From NCBI GenBank assembly GCA_905203015.1, contig CAJKUC010000006.1, forward strand, positions 44,132 to 108,131: a stretch of DNA of 64,000 bases, in the 5' to 3' direction. The notes beneath the pieces are model-generated. The model made no database searches. It saw nothing but the letters and a program-made list of their open reading frames with translations, and was not told the DNA's origin. Of the stretch, positions 45,676 to 54,452 are shown in pieces. A program made the position numbers and the translations under genes. The DNA is from an uncultured Christensenella sp. (GTDB lineage Bacteria; Bacillota; Clostridia; Christensenellales; Borkfalkiaceae). Position 1 is the first letter of the stretch. Every line of letters begins with the position of its first letter.

Positions 45676-46461
45676 ATGGCAAACGACATATTCAACGGGC
45701 GGCGCATAGTGGCGTTCGACATAGGAAACAAGCGGATAGGCGTGGCGGCAAGCGATCCTTTCAACGAATACGCGATGCCGTGCGATACGTACGTGCGCAC
45801 GGGAAAATTCGGCGAAGACGTGAAAAACGTGGCGGAGATCGCGCGGGAAAAGGGCGCGGGGATCATCGTGTGCGGTTTACCCGTGAATGCGGACGGTTCG
45901 CCGAGCGGACAGACGGAAAAAACGCGCCGTTTTATCGAAATATTAAAAAAAGAAACGAATCTTCCTGTATACGAAGAGGACGAAAGGTACACCACGATCG
46001 AAGCGCATGCCACGCAGCAAATGGGCGGAATCGGCAGGCGCGATGCGAAAAAGACGGTGGATTCCATTGCCGCGTCGTATATTCTCGATTCGTTTCTCGC
46101 GCGGCAAAAAGCGGCGCGGAAGGAAGAAAATATGAATAAAGACGAAGCGGAAATGCAGGAAAACGAAGAGGAACACATCATCGCTCTCACCGACGACGAG
46201 GGTAACGAAGTGGAGTATTACCATATCGCCACGTTGCCGTATAAGGGAGAAACATATTGCTTTTTCCAGAAAGCGGAACCCGAAACGGAAGAGGAAGAAG
46301 ACGAAGTGGTGATTTACCGCCTTATGGAAGACAAAGAAGGTCAGCAACTGTGCCCGTTGGAGGACGACGCGCTGATGGACGAAGTGTTTGCCGAATTCTG
46401 TAAAGAATACGAAGAGTACGAAAACAGCGACGAGGCGGCAAAACTCGACGGCGCGGATTGA
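45676..46461 (+). CDS. ruvX: RuvX/YqgF Holliday junction resolvase fused to DUF1292
   Basis: A 261-residue fusion. Residues ~9-150 are the RuvX/YqgF domain: AFDIGNKRIGVAASDP with the catalytic Asp, VCGLPVNADGSPSG with the GLP motif, EEDERYTTIEA and the final Asp in VDSIAASYILDSF. Residues ~160-250 are a DUF1292/YrzB-like domain, very acidic (EEEEDEVVIYRLMEDKEGQQ). In most Firmicutes these are two neighbouring genes. An internal ribosome site GGAAGGAAG followed by ATG 46132, in frame at the domain border, could still release a separate DUF1292 protein. No ribosome site precedes ATG 45676; the mRNA looks leaderless. RuvX acts in DNA repair and 16S rRNA 5' maturation. Confidence 0.9.
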   Translation: MANDIFNGRRIVAFDIGNKRIGVAASDPFNEYAMPCDTYVRTGKFGEDVKNVAEIAREKGAGIIVCGLPVNADGSPSGQTEKTRRFIEILKKETNLPVYEEDERYTTIEAHATQQMGGIGRRDAKKTVDSIAASYILDSFLARQKAARKEENMNKDEAEMQENEEEHIIALTDDEGNEVEYYHIATLPYKGETYCFFQKAEPETEEEEDEVVIYRLMEDKEGQQLCPLEDDALMDEVFAEFCKEYEEYENSDEAAKLDGAD

Positions 46462-46616
46462 TCCGTAAAAGAATCCGGCTGCGGATATACGGCGGATAAA
46501 TACGTCCGGAGCGAGTATACCCGGGCGGATTCGTCGCCTGATAAAAGAATAATTTACAAAAGAAAGACTGCGACAGGGCGGCTTTTTCCTTACTGTACGG
46601 CGTGAGGTTTTCGGAA

Positions 46617-48125
46617 ATGATATACGCAATTCAAGAGAAATTCAGAGAAAGTTTGTCCTCGGTGTTGCCGGTGACTCTGATCGTCGCGCTTCTCGCGGCG
46701 ACGGTTGCCCCCGTCGACTCGGGGATTTTTTTGTCGTTTTGCGCGGGGGTGTTGCTTCTCGTTCTCGGCATGGGACTATTTACGCTCGGGGCAGATTCCT
46801 CGATGCTCGAACTCGGCAAAAAAGTGGGATCCACACTTACGGAAAGTAAAAAAATATGGCTGATCGCTTTCGTCAGTTTCGTGATCGGCGTAATCGTCAC
46901 CGTTGCCGAGCCCGATTTGCAGATCCTTGCGGCGCAGGTGGGCGGAATTTCTCAGATGACGCTGATTCTGTCGGTTGCGGCGGGCGTGGGATTATTTCTT
47001 ACGGCGGCGATGCTGCGTATCGTATTCGGAATTTCCTTTAAAATTATGCTGGCGGTGCTGTATCCGCTGGTGTTTGTGCTGGCTCTTTGTTTCGTGCCGA
47101 AAGATTTTTGGGCTCTTGCGTTCGACGCGGGTGGCGTTACCACCGGCCCCATGACCGTGCCGTTTATCATGGCTCTCGGCGTGGGCGTGGCGGCGATACA
47201 TAAAGGAAAGAACGGGAACGACAGTTTCGGCCTCGTTGCTCTTTCCAGCATAGGCCCGGTGATCGCCGTGCTGATTCTCGGCATGCTGTTCGACGTAGAA
47301 GGCGTGGATATTTCTTCCGCGGTGCTTGCGCCCGAAAACACGCGCGACGTGATCTTCGCATACGGCGAAGGACTGCTTACATATATGAAAGAAGTGGGGT
47401 TGGCGCTTTCGCCTATACTCGCGTTTTTCCTTTTGTTTCAGTTGTTCACGAAAGCGTTCTCGAAGAGAAAGGCGATTAAAGTATTCGTCGGCCTCGTGTA
47501 TACGTTCGTGGGGCTTACGCTGTTTCTCACGGGCGCGAACGTAGGGTTTATGCCCGTCGGCGCGAAGATGGGGGAGAGCCTGGCGAAGATTGCGGACGGC
47601 TGGTTGCTTGTGCCCGTAGGCGGAATCATCGGCTATTTCATCGTTGCCGCCGAGCCCGCCGTATACGTTCTGAATAAGGAAGTGGAGCATGCGAGCGCGG
47701 GCGCGATCACAGCGAAAGCGATGAAGCGCGGGCTTTGCGCAGGCGTATCGTTTGCCGTGGCACTCAGTTTTTTCCGTATCATTGCGGGCTTCAACGTGAT
47801 GTGGGTGTTGTTGATCGGATATGTAGCCGCTTTGATTCTGATGATCTTCTGCCCTTCGATGTTCACGGGAATCGCGTTCGATTCGGGCGGCGTGGCGAGC
47901 GGCGCGATGGTTTCTTCGTTCGTTCTTCCTATGGCGAAAGGGGCTTGCGGCGTGCTTGCGGCGGGGCAGACGATGACTCTCGCGTTCGGCGTCGTGGCGC
48001 TGGTGGCACTCGCGCCGTTGATTTCCATTCAGATACTCGGCGTGAATTACAAACGCAAGACGGCGATTTACAAGAGGACGTTCCTTTCCGAAGAAGATAC
48101 GTTTACGAATTTCGAGGTGGATTGA
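46617..48125 (+). CDS. DUF1538 integral membrane protein
   Basis: The start is ATG 46617, 9 bases after GTGAGG; a GTG 15 bases upstream overlaps that site and is less likely. The 502 residues contain two DUF1538 repeats of ~230 residues each, with roughly 12-14 membrane helices in total. Each repeat carries a characteristic motif with an acidic residue in the membrane (VAEPDLQILA in the first, AAEPAVYVLNKEVE in the second) and a Gly-rich FDSGGVxxGxM segment (FDAGGVTTGPM, FDSGGVASGAM). The repeat pair suggests an inverted or tandem transporter architecture. The substrate is unknown. A PII-like gene follows with one base between stop and start. Confidence 0.85.
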   Translation: MIYAIQEKFRESLSSVLPVTLIVALLAATVAPVDSGIFLSFCAGVLLLVLGMGLFTLGADSSMLELGKKVGSTLTESKKIWLIAFVSFVIGVIVTVAEPDLQILAAQVGGISQMTLILSVAAGVGLFLTAAMLRIVFGISFKIMLAVLYPLVFVLALCFVPKDFWALAFDAGGVTTGPMTVPFIMALGVGVAAIHKGKNGNDSFGLVALSSIGPVIAVLILGMLFDVEGVDISSAVLAPENTRDVIFAYGEGLLTYMKEVGLALSPILAFFLLFQLFTKAFSKRKAIKVFVGLVYTFVGLTLFLTGANVGFMPVGAKMGESLAKIADGWLLVPVGGIIGYFIVAAEPAVYVLNKEVEHASAGAITAKAMKRGLCAGVSFAVALSFFRIIAGFNVMWVLLIGYVAALILMIFCPSMFTGIAFDSGGVASGAMVSSFVLPMAKGACGVLAAGQTMTLAFGVVALVALAPLISIQILGVNYKRKTAIYKRTFLSEEDTFTNFEVD

Positions 48126-48126
48126 T

Positions 48127-48993
48127 ATGGCGACGACGGAATTGAATCAGGCTCAGACGGCGGCGAAAGGGCTGAAAACGGATCTGAAGTCATTGAAAAA
48201 CGGGCTGAAAGAAAAAGCCGGAAATCTGAAACAGGCAAAAGCGAAGCGCTCGGGGGAAAAAGAGCGGGATAACGGAGGATTGAAATTGCTGATAGGAATC
48301 GTATCTTCCCGCGACGCGGAAAAACTGACGGAACTTTGCAATTCTTCATGCGCCGCGCTTTCTTACGAGGCGGACGCGAAAGGCACGGCTTCCAGTTCCG
48401 TGCTCGATTATCTCGGGCTGGGCGAAACGGAAAAGAAACTGGTGCTTTCTCTGTTGCCCGCAGGGGCGGAAGAAGCAATGCTCCGTGCGATACGCGACGG
48501 CATGTCGCTTCATCTCGTGGGAAAAGGGATATGCTTCACCGTGCCTTTATCGGGCGCGTCTACGATCGTTGCGAACGCGTTGCAAAGAAGCGCTGCGGAA
48601 GCGGAAAAAAACGGAGGTAAGAAAGTGAAAACGAACAGGGAATATTCGTTGATCGTTACGGCAATGCAGAAAGGTTTTACGGAAGAAGCGATGGAAGCGG
48701 CGCGGCAGGCGGGCGCGGCGGGCGGCACGGTGCTTACGGCGGCTACGCTGGGGGATAAAAAAGCAGAACAACTCATCGGCGTTACATTGCAGAAAGAAAC
48801 GGATCTGTTGCTGATTCTTGCGAAAAACGAAGGGAAAGACTCGATCACGGAAGCCATTCTTAGAAAAGTCGGTTTGAAAACGGACGGCGGCGGCGTGGTG
48901 TTCACGCTTCCCGTGGATAATATCGTGGGGATCGGAGGCGTGCGCGAAACGCAGAATACAGACGACGAAGCGGGCGAAAACGCGGATGAATAA
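48127..48993 (+). CDS. Double-domain PII-like signalling protein, partner of DUF1538
   Basis: A 288-residue cytosolic protein beginning 1 base after the DUF1538 gene. After a ~50-residue basic coiled N-terminus, two PII-like ferredoxin folds follow: residues ~51-142 (LKLLIGIVSSRDAEKLTELC ... GKGICFTVPLSG) and ~165-275 (SLIVTAMQKGFTEEAMEAARQAGA ... GGGVVFTLPVDNIVGIGG). The second domain has the AARxAGAxGGT and LPV-xxxxGIGG pattern of PII-like proteins that accompany DUF1538. I infer that it gates or senses the neighbouring membrane protein, as GlnK does for AmtB. The canonical PII T-loop tyrosine is not evident. Confidence 0.75.
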   Translation: MATTELNQAQTAAKGLKTDLKSLKNGLKEKAGNLKQAKAKRSGEKERDNGGLKLLIGIVSSRDAEKLTELCNSSCAALSYEADAKGTASSSVLDYLGLGETEKKLVLSLLPAGAEEAMLRAIRDGMSLHLVGKGICFTVPLSGASTIVANALQRSAAEAEKNGGKKVKTNREYSLIVTAMQKGFTEEAMEAARQAGAAGGTVLTAATLGDKKAEQLIGVTLQKETDLLLILAKNEGKDSITEAILRKVGLKTDGGGVVFTLPVDNIVGIGGVRETQNTDDEAGENADE

Positions 48994-49134
48994 AGCGCGG
49001 CATGACGGGTATCCGCGCAAAAAAGCGGCGATTTCGGCGTGTATGCGAAACTTGTCGGATTGTGATGAAAAAGTTTGCATTTTGTGAAAGAAAGTCACAA
49101 AAAAAAGTTAATTTTGATTTTTTTCACCCTGTAT

Positions 49135-49163
49135 TTGACAATCGGGGGAATGTATGATATAGT
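49135..49163 (+). promoter_or_regulatory. Promoter of the xpt/nup operon
   Basis: TTGACA (49135-49140), a 17-base spacer and TATAGT (49158-49163). It lies ~80 bases before the riboswitch. The 140 bases before it (48994-49134) hold no recognised element. Confidence 0.75.
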
Positions 49164-49240
49164 TTAGGCATACTTGAAGCGCAGGAAAAAGCGAAAGCGA
49201 TTGCTTGCGCGGAAAGCGATGAATTTCATATGCGTGAAGC

Positions 49241-49400
49241 CGATATATGTTCCATAAAGTGGCGGGAACGTTTCTACCGCAGTGCCCGAAAAAATAACTG
49301 CGACTATCGAATGTTTTTTCTTATTCTTACCGGTAAGATGAGGTGGGCGGAAGGAAAAGCGATATTGGCGAAGGAGTTGGTGATTCCTCGCCTTTTTTTC
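49241..49400 (+). ncRNA. Guanine-class purine riboswitch with terminator
   Basis: The aptamer is 49241-49309. P1 CGATA/TATCG; P2 TGTTCC (49249-49254, with 49253-54 CC) closing on GGAACG; J2/3 TTTCTACC, identical to the classical core; P3 GCAGT/ACTGC; J3/1 GACTAT, where the C corresponds to C74 that pairs with guanine. Loops L2 (with GTGG) and L3 (with GCCCG) keep G and C stretches able to kiss but are longer than usual. The expression platform is a terminator at 49367-49400: GGCGAAGGA pairs with TTCCTCGCC, followed by seven T. High guanine should switch off the downstream operon. Confidence 0.85.
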
Positions 49401-49459
49401 TTTTTTGCGGAATTTCCGTAAAAAAGGCGGTACGAAAAACGAGTGAGGTTGCGGAAGTT

Positions 49460-50032
49460 ATGAAAGCGTTGGAAGAAAAAATACTGAAAGAAGGACAAGT
49501 CCTTCCCGGGAACGTATTGAAAGTCGGCTCGTTTCTCAATCAGAAAGTAGACGCCGTGTTTCTGAAAGAAATGGCGAAAGAAACGGCAAATCTGTTTGCG
49601 GGCGAAAAGATCACGAAAATTCTTACGGTGGAGGCTTCCGGAATCGCGTTTGCCACGGCGGTGGCGATGGAACTTTCCGTGCCGATGGTGTTTGCGAAAA
49701 AGCATCCTTCCGCCAACGTTTCGGGCGAACAGTATTCCGCCGACGTTTATTCGTATACGCATAAAACCACGTACAACGTGGCTGTGACGAAAGATTATCT
49801 TTCTTCCTGCGACAGAGTGCTGATTACCGACGATTTTCTTGCGGGAGGCAACGCGTTGAAAGGCTTGATTTCCATTGCGAAACAGGCGGGCGCGGAAGTA
49901 GTGGGGTGCTGCGCGGAAATCGAAAAAGGGTTTCAGGGCGGCGGCGACGAACTGAGAAAAGAAGGGTATCGCGTGGAATCGCTGGCGATTATCGACAGTA
50001 TGGACGATCACGGCATTATGTTCAGAAAATAA
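49460..50032 (+). CDS. xpt: Xanthine phosphoribosyltransferase
   Basis: The start is ATG 49460, giving 190 residues, the usual length for Xpt; a longer frame back to 49343 runs through the riboswitch terminator. The enzyme converts xanthine and PRPP to XMP in the cytoplasm. It shows the Xpt-specific N-terminus (MKALEEKILKEGQVLPGNVL), VEASGIAFATAVA, FAKKHPS and the PRPP-binding loop VLITDDFLAGGNALKG (~residues 125-140). The guanine riboswitch upstream is the classical regulator of xpt genes. The next gene follows after 55 bases without a visible terminator, so the nucleoside importer is probably co-transcribed. Confidence 0.95.
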   Translation: MKALEEKILKEGQVLPGNVLKVGSFLNQKVDAVFLKEMAKETANLFAGEKITKILTVEASGIAFATAVAMELSVPMVFAKKHPSANVSGEQYSADVYSYTHKTTYNVAVTKDYLSSCDRVLITDDFLAGGNALKGLISIAKQAGAEVVGCCAEIEKGFQGGGDELRKEGYRVESLAIIDSMDDHGIMFRK

Positions 50033-50087
50033 AACGTTATAAATTTTTTAGCCTTGCGGGAAAACGCGGGGCAAAGGAGAAAATTAT

Positions 50088-51329
50088 ATGAAGAAACTTG
50101 TATCTCTGGCTCTTTCGGCGGTGATGGCATGCGGCGTAGCGGCTTCTCTGGCTGCCTGCGACAACAACAACTCCGGATCGTCCGGCGCGAAAGTGGAAGA
50201 CTACGAATTCAAGCCCGTTGAAGCGAAAGATCTTAAAGTGGGCCTGATCTGCCTTCACGACGAAACGTCCACGTACGACAAGAACTTCCTCGACGCTATG
50301 GAAAAGGCTGTGGAAGCGAAGGGCGTTACGCTTTTGAAACAACTGAACAAGCCCGAAGACAGCGAGTGCTACGACGCGGCTGCGGATCTTGTCAGCCAGG
50401 GATGCAAAGTAATTTTCGCCGATTCCTTCGGTCATGAAGCGTACATGATGGAAGCGGCTGCGAAATATCCCGGAGTGCAGTTCTGCCACGCTACCGGCAC
50501 GAAGTCTCAGACGCACAACCTCGGCAACTATCATAACGCGTTCGCTTCGATTTACGAAGGCAGATACCTTGCGGGCGTTGCGGCAGGCATGAAACTGAAA
50601 ACGATGACTCCGAAAGAAGAGAACGGCAATAAATATTACCAGATCGGCTATGTGGGCGCGTTCCCTTATGCGGAAGTTATTTCCGGTTACACCTCGTTCT
50701 ATCTCGGTGTTCAGTCTGTTCTGGAAGAAACCGTGAAGATGGACGTTACGTACACCTACAGTTGGTATTCTCCCACCGACGAACAGACCGGTGCGGAATT
50801 CCTGATCGGTAAGGGCGCGCAACTTATTTCTCAGCACGCGGATTCCATGGGCGCTCCCAATGCCTGCGAAACGGCGGGCGTTCCCAACGTTACCTACAAC
50901 GTAAGCACGAAAGAACAGTGCCCCAAAACTTATGTGGCGGGTTCCCGTATCAACTGGCAGCCTTACTTCGAGTACATGATCGATTGCGTGATCAACGGCG
51001 AGCAGATCAAGACGGACTGGACGGGCAATCTTTCCACCGGTTCCGTGGAAGTGCTGGAACTCGGCTCTGCGGCAGCGGAAGGCACGTCGGCGAAGATCGA
51101 CGAAGCGAAATCGGCTCTTGAAGCTGGTACGCTGAAAGTATTCGATACCGCGAAATTCACCGTGGGCGGAAAAACTCTTACTTCCTACCTTGCGGACGTG
51201 AAAGATTACGGCGATTATAAGGGAGAAACGGAAGCGGTGAAGAACGGCGAATTCCTCGAATCTTATTATCGTTCCGCTCCTTACTTCAACATCATCATCG
51301 ATAACATCACCGAATACAACAAAAAGTAA
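50088..51329 (+). CDS. BMP-family nucleoside-binding lipoprotein
   Basis: A 413-residue extracellular solute-binding lipoprotein. Signal peptide with lipobox LAAC (Cys24), then a Ser/Gly linker and the BMP (basic membrane protein, PnrA/NupN) fold: KVGLICLHDETSTYDKNF, VIFADSFGHEAYMMEAA, FCHATGTK, YEGRYLAGVAAGM (~residues 158-170) and IGYVGAFPYAEVISGYTSF. BMP proteins deliver purine nucleosides to the NupOPQ-type importer encoded directly downstream. RBS AAAGGAG precedes ATG 50088. The aromatic-rich binding region supports a nucleoside ligand, probably guanosine or xanthosine given the riboswitch control. Confidence 0.9.
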   Translation: MKKLVSLALSAVMACGVAASLAACDNNNSGSSGAKVEDYEFKPVEAKDLKVGLICLHDETSTYDKNFLDAMEKAVEAKGVTLLKQLNKPEDSECYDAAADLVSQGCKVIFADSFGHEAYMMEAAAKYPGVQFCHATGTKSQTHNLGNYHNAFASIYEGRYLAGVAAGMKLKTMTPKEENGNKYYQIGYVGAFPYAEVISGYTSFYLGVQSVLEETVKMDVTYTYSWYSPTDEQTGAEFLIGKGAQLISQHADSMGAPNACETAGVPNVTYNVSTKEQCPKTYVAGSRINWQPYFEYMIDCVINGEQIKTDWTGNLSTGSVEVLELGSAAAEGTSAKIDEAKSALEAGTLKVFDTAKFTVGGKTLTSYLADVKDYGDYKGETEAVKNGEFLESYYRSAPYFNIIIDNITEYNKK

Positions 51330-51466
51330 GGTTTTGTGAATCAAGGCAAAAATACGGATACGGGCGGAGATATTCTCCGCCTTATCCTGTTTTATAAAAG
51401 CGCTGTAAATGATCGGAATTTCCGGGAAATACAAGCATGAACGGCAGCACGTTACGGAGGTGGCGC

Positions 51467-53356
51467 GTGGAAAAACAGGTTGCGTTGGAAATGCGGGGCA
51501 TTACGAAATGCTTCGGACCGACGGTTGCGAATAAAGACGTGAATCTCACCGTTTACAACGGCGAGATTCTGGCGATTCTCGGCGAAAACGGAAGCGGGAA
51601 AACCACTCTTATGAATATGATATCGGGAATTTATTTCCCCGATGAAGGGCAGACGTTTATCAGAGGCGAAGAGGCGGTGATCCGTTCCCCGCAGGATGCG
51701 TTCGGCTATGGTATAGGCATGATTCACCAGCATTTCAAACTGGTGGACGTTTTCACCGCGGCGCAGAACGTTGTGCTCGGAATCGAAAAAAAGCCCGAGC
51801 CCGTAGGCGAGGAAAAAAATGCCTGCGAAAGATTTTTTGCGAAAACGGGCACAAAAATCGCAAATTTGTTCCGTAAAGAAAAGAAACAGGCTGCGACGGC
51901 GAAGAACGCTTTTGAAAGGTTTATGACGAAATGCGGGCATCGCCTGCAGAACGGATTGTACGAACAGAAAAAAGTGGCTGCGGAAGTGCAGGCGATCGCC
52001 GATAAATACGGCTTCGAGATCGATCCGAAAAAGAAAATCTACGATATGTCCGTTTCCGAAAAGCAGACGGTGGAAATCGTGAAAGTGCTTTATCGCGGCG
52101 CTAATATTCTGATTCTCGACGAACCGACCGCCGTTTTAACGCCGCAGGAGACGGAAAAACTTTTCGCCGTGCTCCGTAAAATGCGTCAGGACGGAAAATC
52201 GATCATCATCATCACGCATAAACTGAACGAAGTGCTTGCGATTTCCGATCGCGTGGCGGTGCTTCGTAAAGGCGAATCCGTTGGAACGATCGATACGAAA
52301 GACGCCGACGAGAACAAACTCACCGAACTGATGGTGGGCAAGAAAGTGGAACTGAACATCGAAAGAAGCGAACCGGAAAATCCCGCCGACAGACTGGTGA
52401 TCGAGGGGTTGAACCTGAAAAATCACGAGGGCGTGAAAGTGCTCGACGACGTTTCGTTTACGGCAAGATCCGGGGAGATTCTGGGAATCGCGGGTATTGC
52501 GGGCAGCGGGCAGAAAGAACTGCTGGAAGCGATCGCGGGCTTGCAGAAACTGGATAGCGGCGATATGATTTTCCATAATCCCAAAAAAGGAAAACCAGTC
52601 ACGTTTTATCATAAGACGCTTCGTCGCGTGAAAGAACTGGCGAAAGAAGGCGCGTTTCGCTACGAAAACGGAGAGACCGTGGATTTTGCCGGAAAATCCG
52701 ATAAAGAAATCAAAGCCCTTGTAAACGATGGTAAAATCTTGTTTAAAGAAGACGAAATCGTAGATCTGAAAGACAAGACGCCTTTGCAGATCCGCGAACT
52801 CGGAATCCGCCTTTCGTTCGTGCCCGAAGATCGCCTCGGCATGGGGCTTGTGGGAAATATGGATATCGTGGACAACATGATGCTCAGAAGTTATCGGAAA
52901 GGCAGATCGATGTTCGTAGATCGCGGAAAGCCCGGAAAACTTGCGGAAGAGATCATCGGCGAACTGGAAGTATCCACGCCGTCGGCGCACACCCCCGTAA
53001 GACGTCTTTCGGGCGGCAACGTGCAGAAAGTGCTGGTGGGGCGTGAAATCGCCGCCGCGCCGAAGGTGCTGATGGCTGCATACCCCGTGCGCGGGCTGGA
53101 TATCAATTCTTCGTATCTTATTTATAATCTGCTGAATAAACAGAAGCAAAACGGTGCGGCTGTGATTTTCGTCGGCGAAGATCTCGACGTGCTCATCGGG
53201 CTCTGCGATCGGATTCTCGTGATCGGATCGGGCAAAGTGACGGGTATTGTGGACGGAAGAACGGCAAACAAAAACGACATCGGGCTTCTGATGACTAAGA
53301 CGGAAAAGGCGTTCGCAGACGAGAAAAACGAAGAAAAGGAGGCTGTCAATGGCTGA
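51467..53356 (+). CDS. Nucleoside ABC importer ATPase (NupO/YufO-like) with insertions
   Basis: The start is GTG 51467, 6 bases after GGAGG (51456-51460); an upstream in-frame ATG at 51437 has no ribosome site. The 629 residues form two ABC domains. Domain 1 has Walker A GENGSGKTT (~35-43), signature MSVSEKQTVEI and Walker B ILILDEPTAVLTP. Domain 2 has the typical degenerate Walker A GIAGSGQKELL and signature LSGGNVQKVL. The family is usually ~500-510 residues; the surplus sits in two inserts, at ~110-165 (Lys/Phe-rich, with a repeated A-ERF-K pattern) and ~375-445. It energises the two permeases encoded next and overlaps the first by 8 bases. Confidence 0.9.
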   Translation: MEKQVALEMRGITKCFGPTVANKDVNLTVYNGEILAILGENGSGKTTLMNMISGIYFPDEGQTFIRGEEAVIRSPQDAFGYGIGMIHQHFKLVDVFTAAQNVVLGIEKKPEPVGEEKNACERFFAKTGTKIANLFRKEKKQAATAKNAFERFMTKCGHRLQNGLYEQKKVAAEVQAIADKYGFEIDPKKKIYDMSVSEKQTVEIVKVLYRGANILILDEPTAVLTPQETEKLFAVLRKMRQDGKSIIIITHKLNEVLAISDRVAVLRKGESVGTIDTKDADENKLTELMVGKKVELNIERSEPENPADRLVIEGLNLKNHEGVKVLDDVSFTARSGEILGIAGIAGSGQKELLEAIAGLQKLDSGDMIFHNPKKGKPVTFYHKTLRRVKELAKEGAFRYENGETVDFAGKSDKEIKALVNDGKILFKEDEIVDLKDKTPLQIRELGIRLSFVPEDRLGMGLVGNMDIVDNMMLRSYRKGRSMFVDRGKPGKLAEEIIGELEVSTPSAHTPVRRLSGGNVQKVLVGREIAAAPKVLMAAYPVRGLDINSSYLIYNLLNKQKQNGAAVIFVGEDLDVLIGLCDRILVIGSGKVTGIVDGRTANKNDIGLLMTKTEKAFADEKNEEKEAVNG

Positions 53357-54452
53357 AAACGTGAAACAGGCGAAAACTGTGAAAGAGCCGCTCTTTCATA
53401 TCGTGAAGAAAAACGCGATGCCGCTCTGGCAACGAATTCTGATAAAAGCGGGCGGGCTGCTTCTCGGCTTTCTGATTTCGGGGCTTCTCGTTACGGCTCT
53501 TACGGGGCAGTCTCCGCTGAAATTATATAAATCGCTGTTTGAAGGCAATTTCGGGCAGGAGATCCGCGTGTGGAAGATGTTGCAGGAAACGGCTCTTCTT
53601 CTCGGAATAGGGCTTGCGCTTCTTCCCGCATTCAAGATGAAATTCTGGAATCTCGGCGCAGACGGGCAGGTGCTGATGAGCGCGCTTGTAACGGCGGGAC
53701 TGATGTATAAACTCGGGCCGAAAATGGATTCCGCGATCGTTAATATTCTGATGATCGTGTGCAGTATCGCGACGGGCATTATCTGGGCCGTGATTCCCGC
53801 TTTGTTCAAGGCGAAATGGAAAACGAACGAAACGTTGTTCACGCTGATGATGAATTATATCGCAACGGGCATTACGGCGTATATGATCAGCATTTGGGCG
53901 ACGAACGGATCGGCGACGATGGGCACGATCAAATATGCGTGGCTGCCCGAATTTGTAGACAGATCGTTTCTTACGATCGTAATCGTGGCGGTGCTTACCG
54001 TGCTGATGTTCGTCTATCTGAAATTCAGCAAACACGGCTATGAACTTTCCGTGGTGGGCGAAAGCGAAAACACGGCGCGTTACGTAGGGATTAACGTGAA
54101 AAAAGTGGTGATCCGTACGCTGGTGCTTTCGGGCGCGATCTGCGGAATCATGGGGCTGCTTCTGGCGGGAAGCATCAATCACACGATCAGTAAAACGTTG
54201 GTGGACAGCAGAGGCTTTACAGCCGTTCTCGTCACCTGGCTGGCGGATTTCAATCCGTTCTATATGGTATTCACCGCGTTTCTGATTTCGTTTTTGAAGA
54301 GCGGCTCGTCGAACGTCGTCACCGATTTCGCGTTGAATAATTCGGCGATCGCTTCCATCATTACGGGCATTGTTATCTTTTGTGTCATCGGCTGTGAATT
54401 TTTCATTCGTTACAGCGTGAAATTTGCAAACAAGAAGAAGGAGGGTAAATAA
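53349..54452 (+). CDS. Nucleoside ABC importer permease (NupP/YufP-like)
   Basis: A 367-residue inner-membrane permease of the BPD_transp_2 family with about nine helices. Recognisable parts are GIGLALLPAFKMKFWNLGADGQ (~residues 83-105), FTLMMNYIATGI (~165-176) and the cytoplasmic EAA-like loop GESENTARYVGINVKK (~230-250), which contacts the ATPase. The gene overlaps the ATPase gene and is followed by its partner permease with no gap. With the BMP lipoprotein it forms a complete nucleoside uptake system. Confidence 0.9.
   Translation: MAENVKQAKTVKEPLFHIVKKNAMPLWQRILIKAGGLLLGFLISGLLVTALTGQSPLKLYKSLFEGNFGQEIRVWKMLQETALLLGIGLALLPAFKMKFWNLGADGQVLMSALVTAGLMYKLGPKMDSAIVNILMIVCSIATGIIWAVIPALFKAKWKTNETLFTLMMNYIATGITAYMISIWATNGSATMGTIKYAWLPEFVDRSFLTIVIVAVLTVLMFVYLKFSKHGYELSVVGESENTARYVGINVKKVVIRTLVLSGAICGIMGLLLAGSINHTISKTLVDSRGFTAVLVTWLADFNPFYMVFTAFLISFLKSGSSNVVTDFALNNSAIASIITGIVIFCVIGCEFFIRYSVKFANKKKEGK

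Noticed and set aside
49230..49421. 63-codon frame upstream of xpt
   Set aside because: It coincides with the guanine riboswitch and its terminator, whose conserved core explains the sequence.
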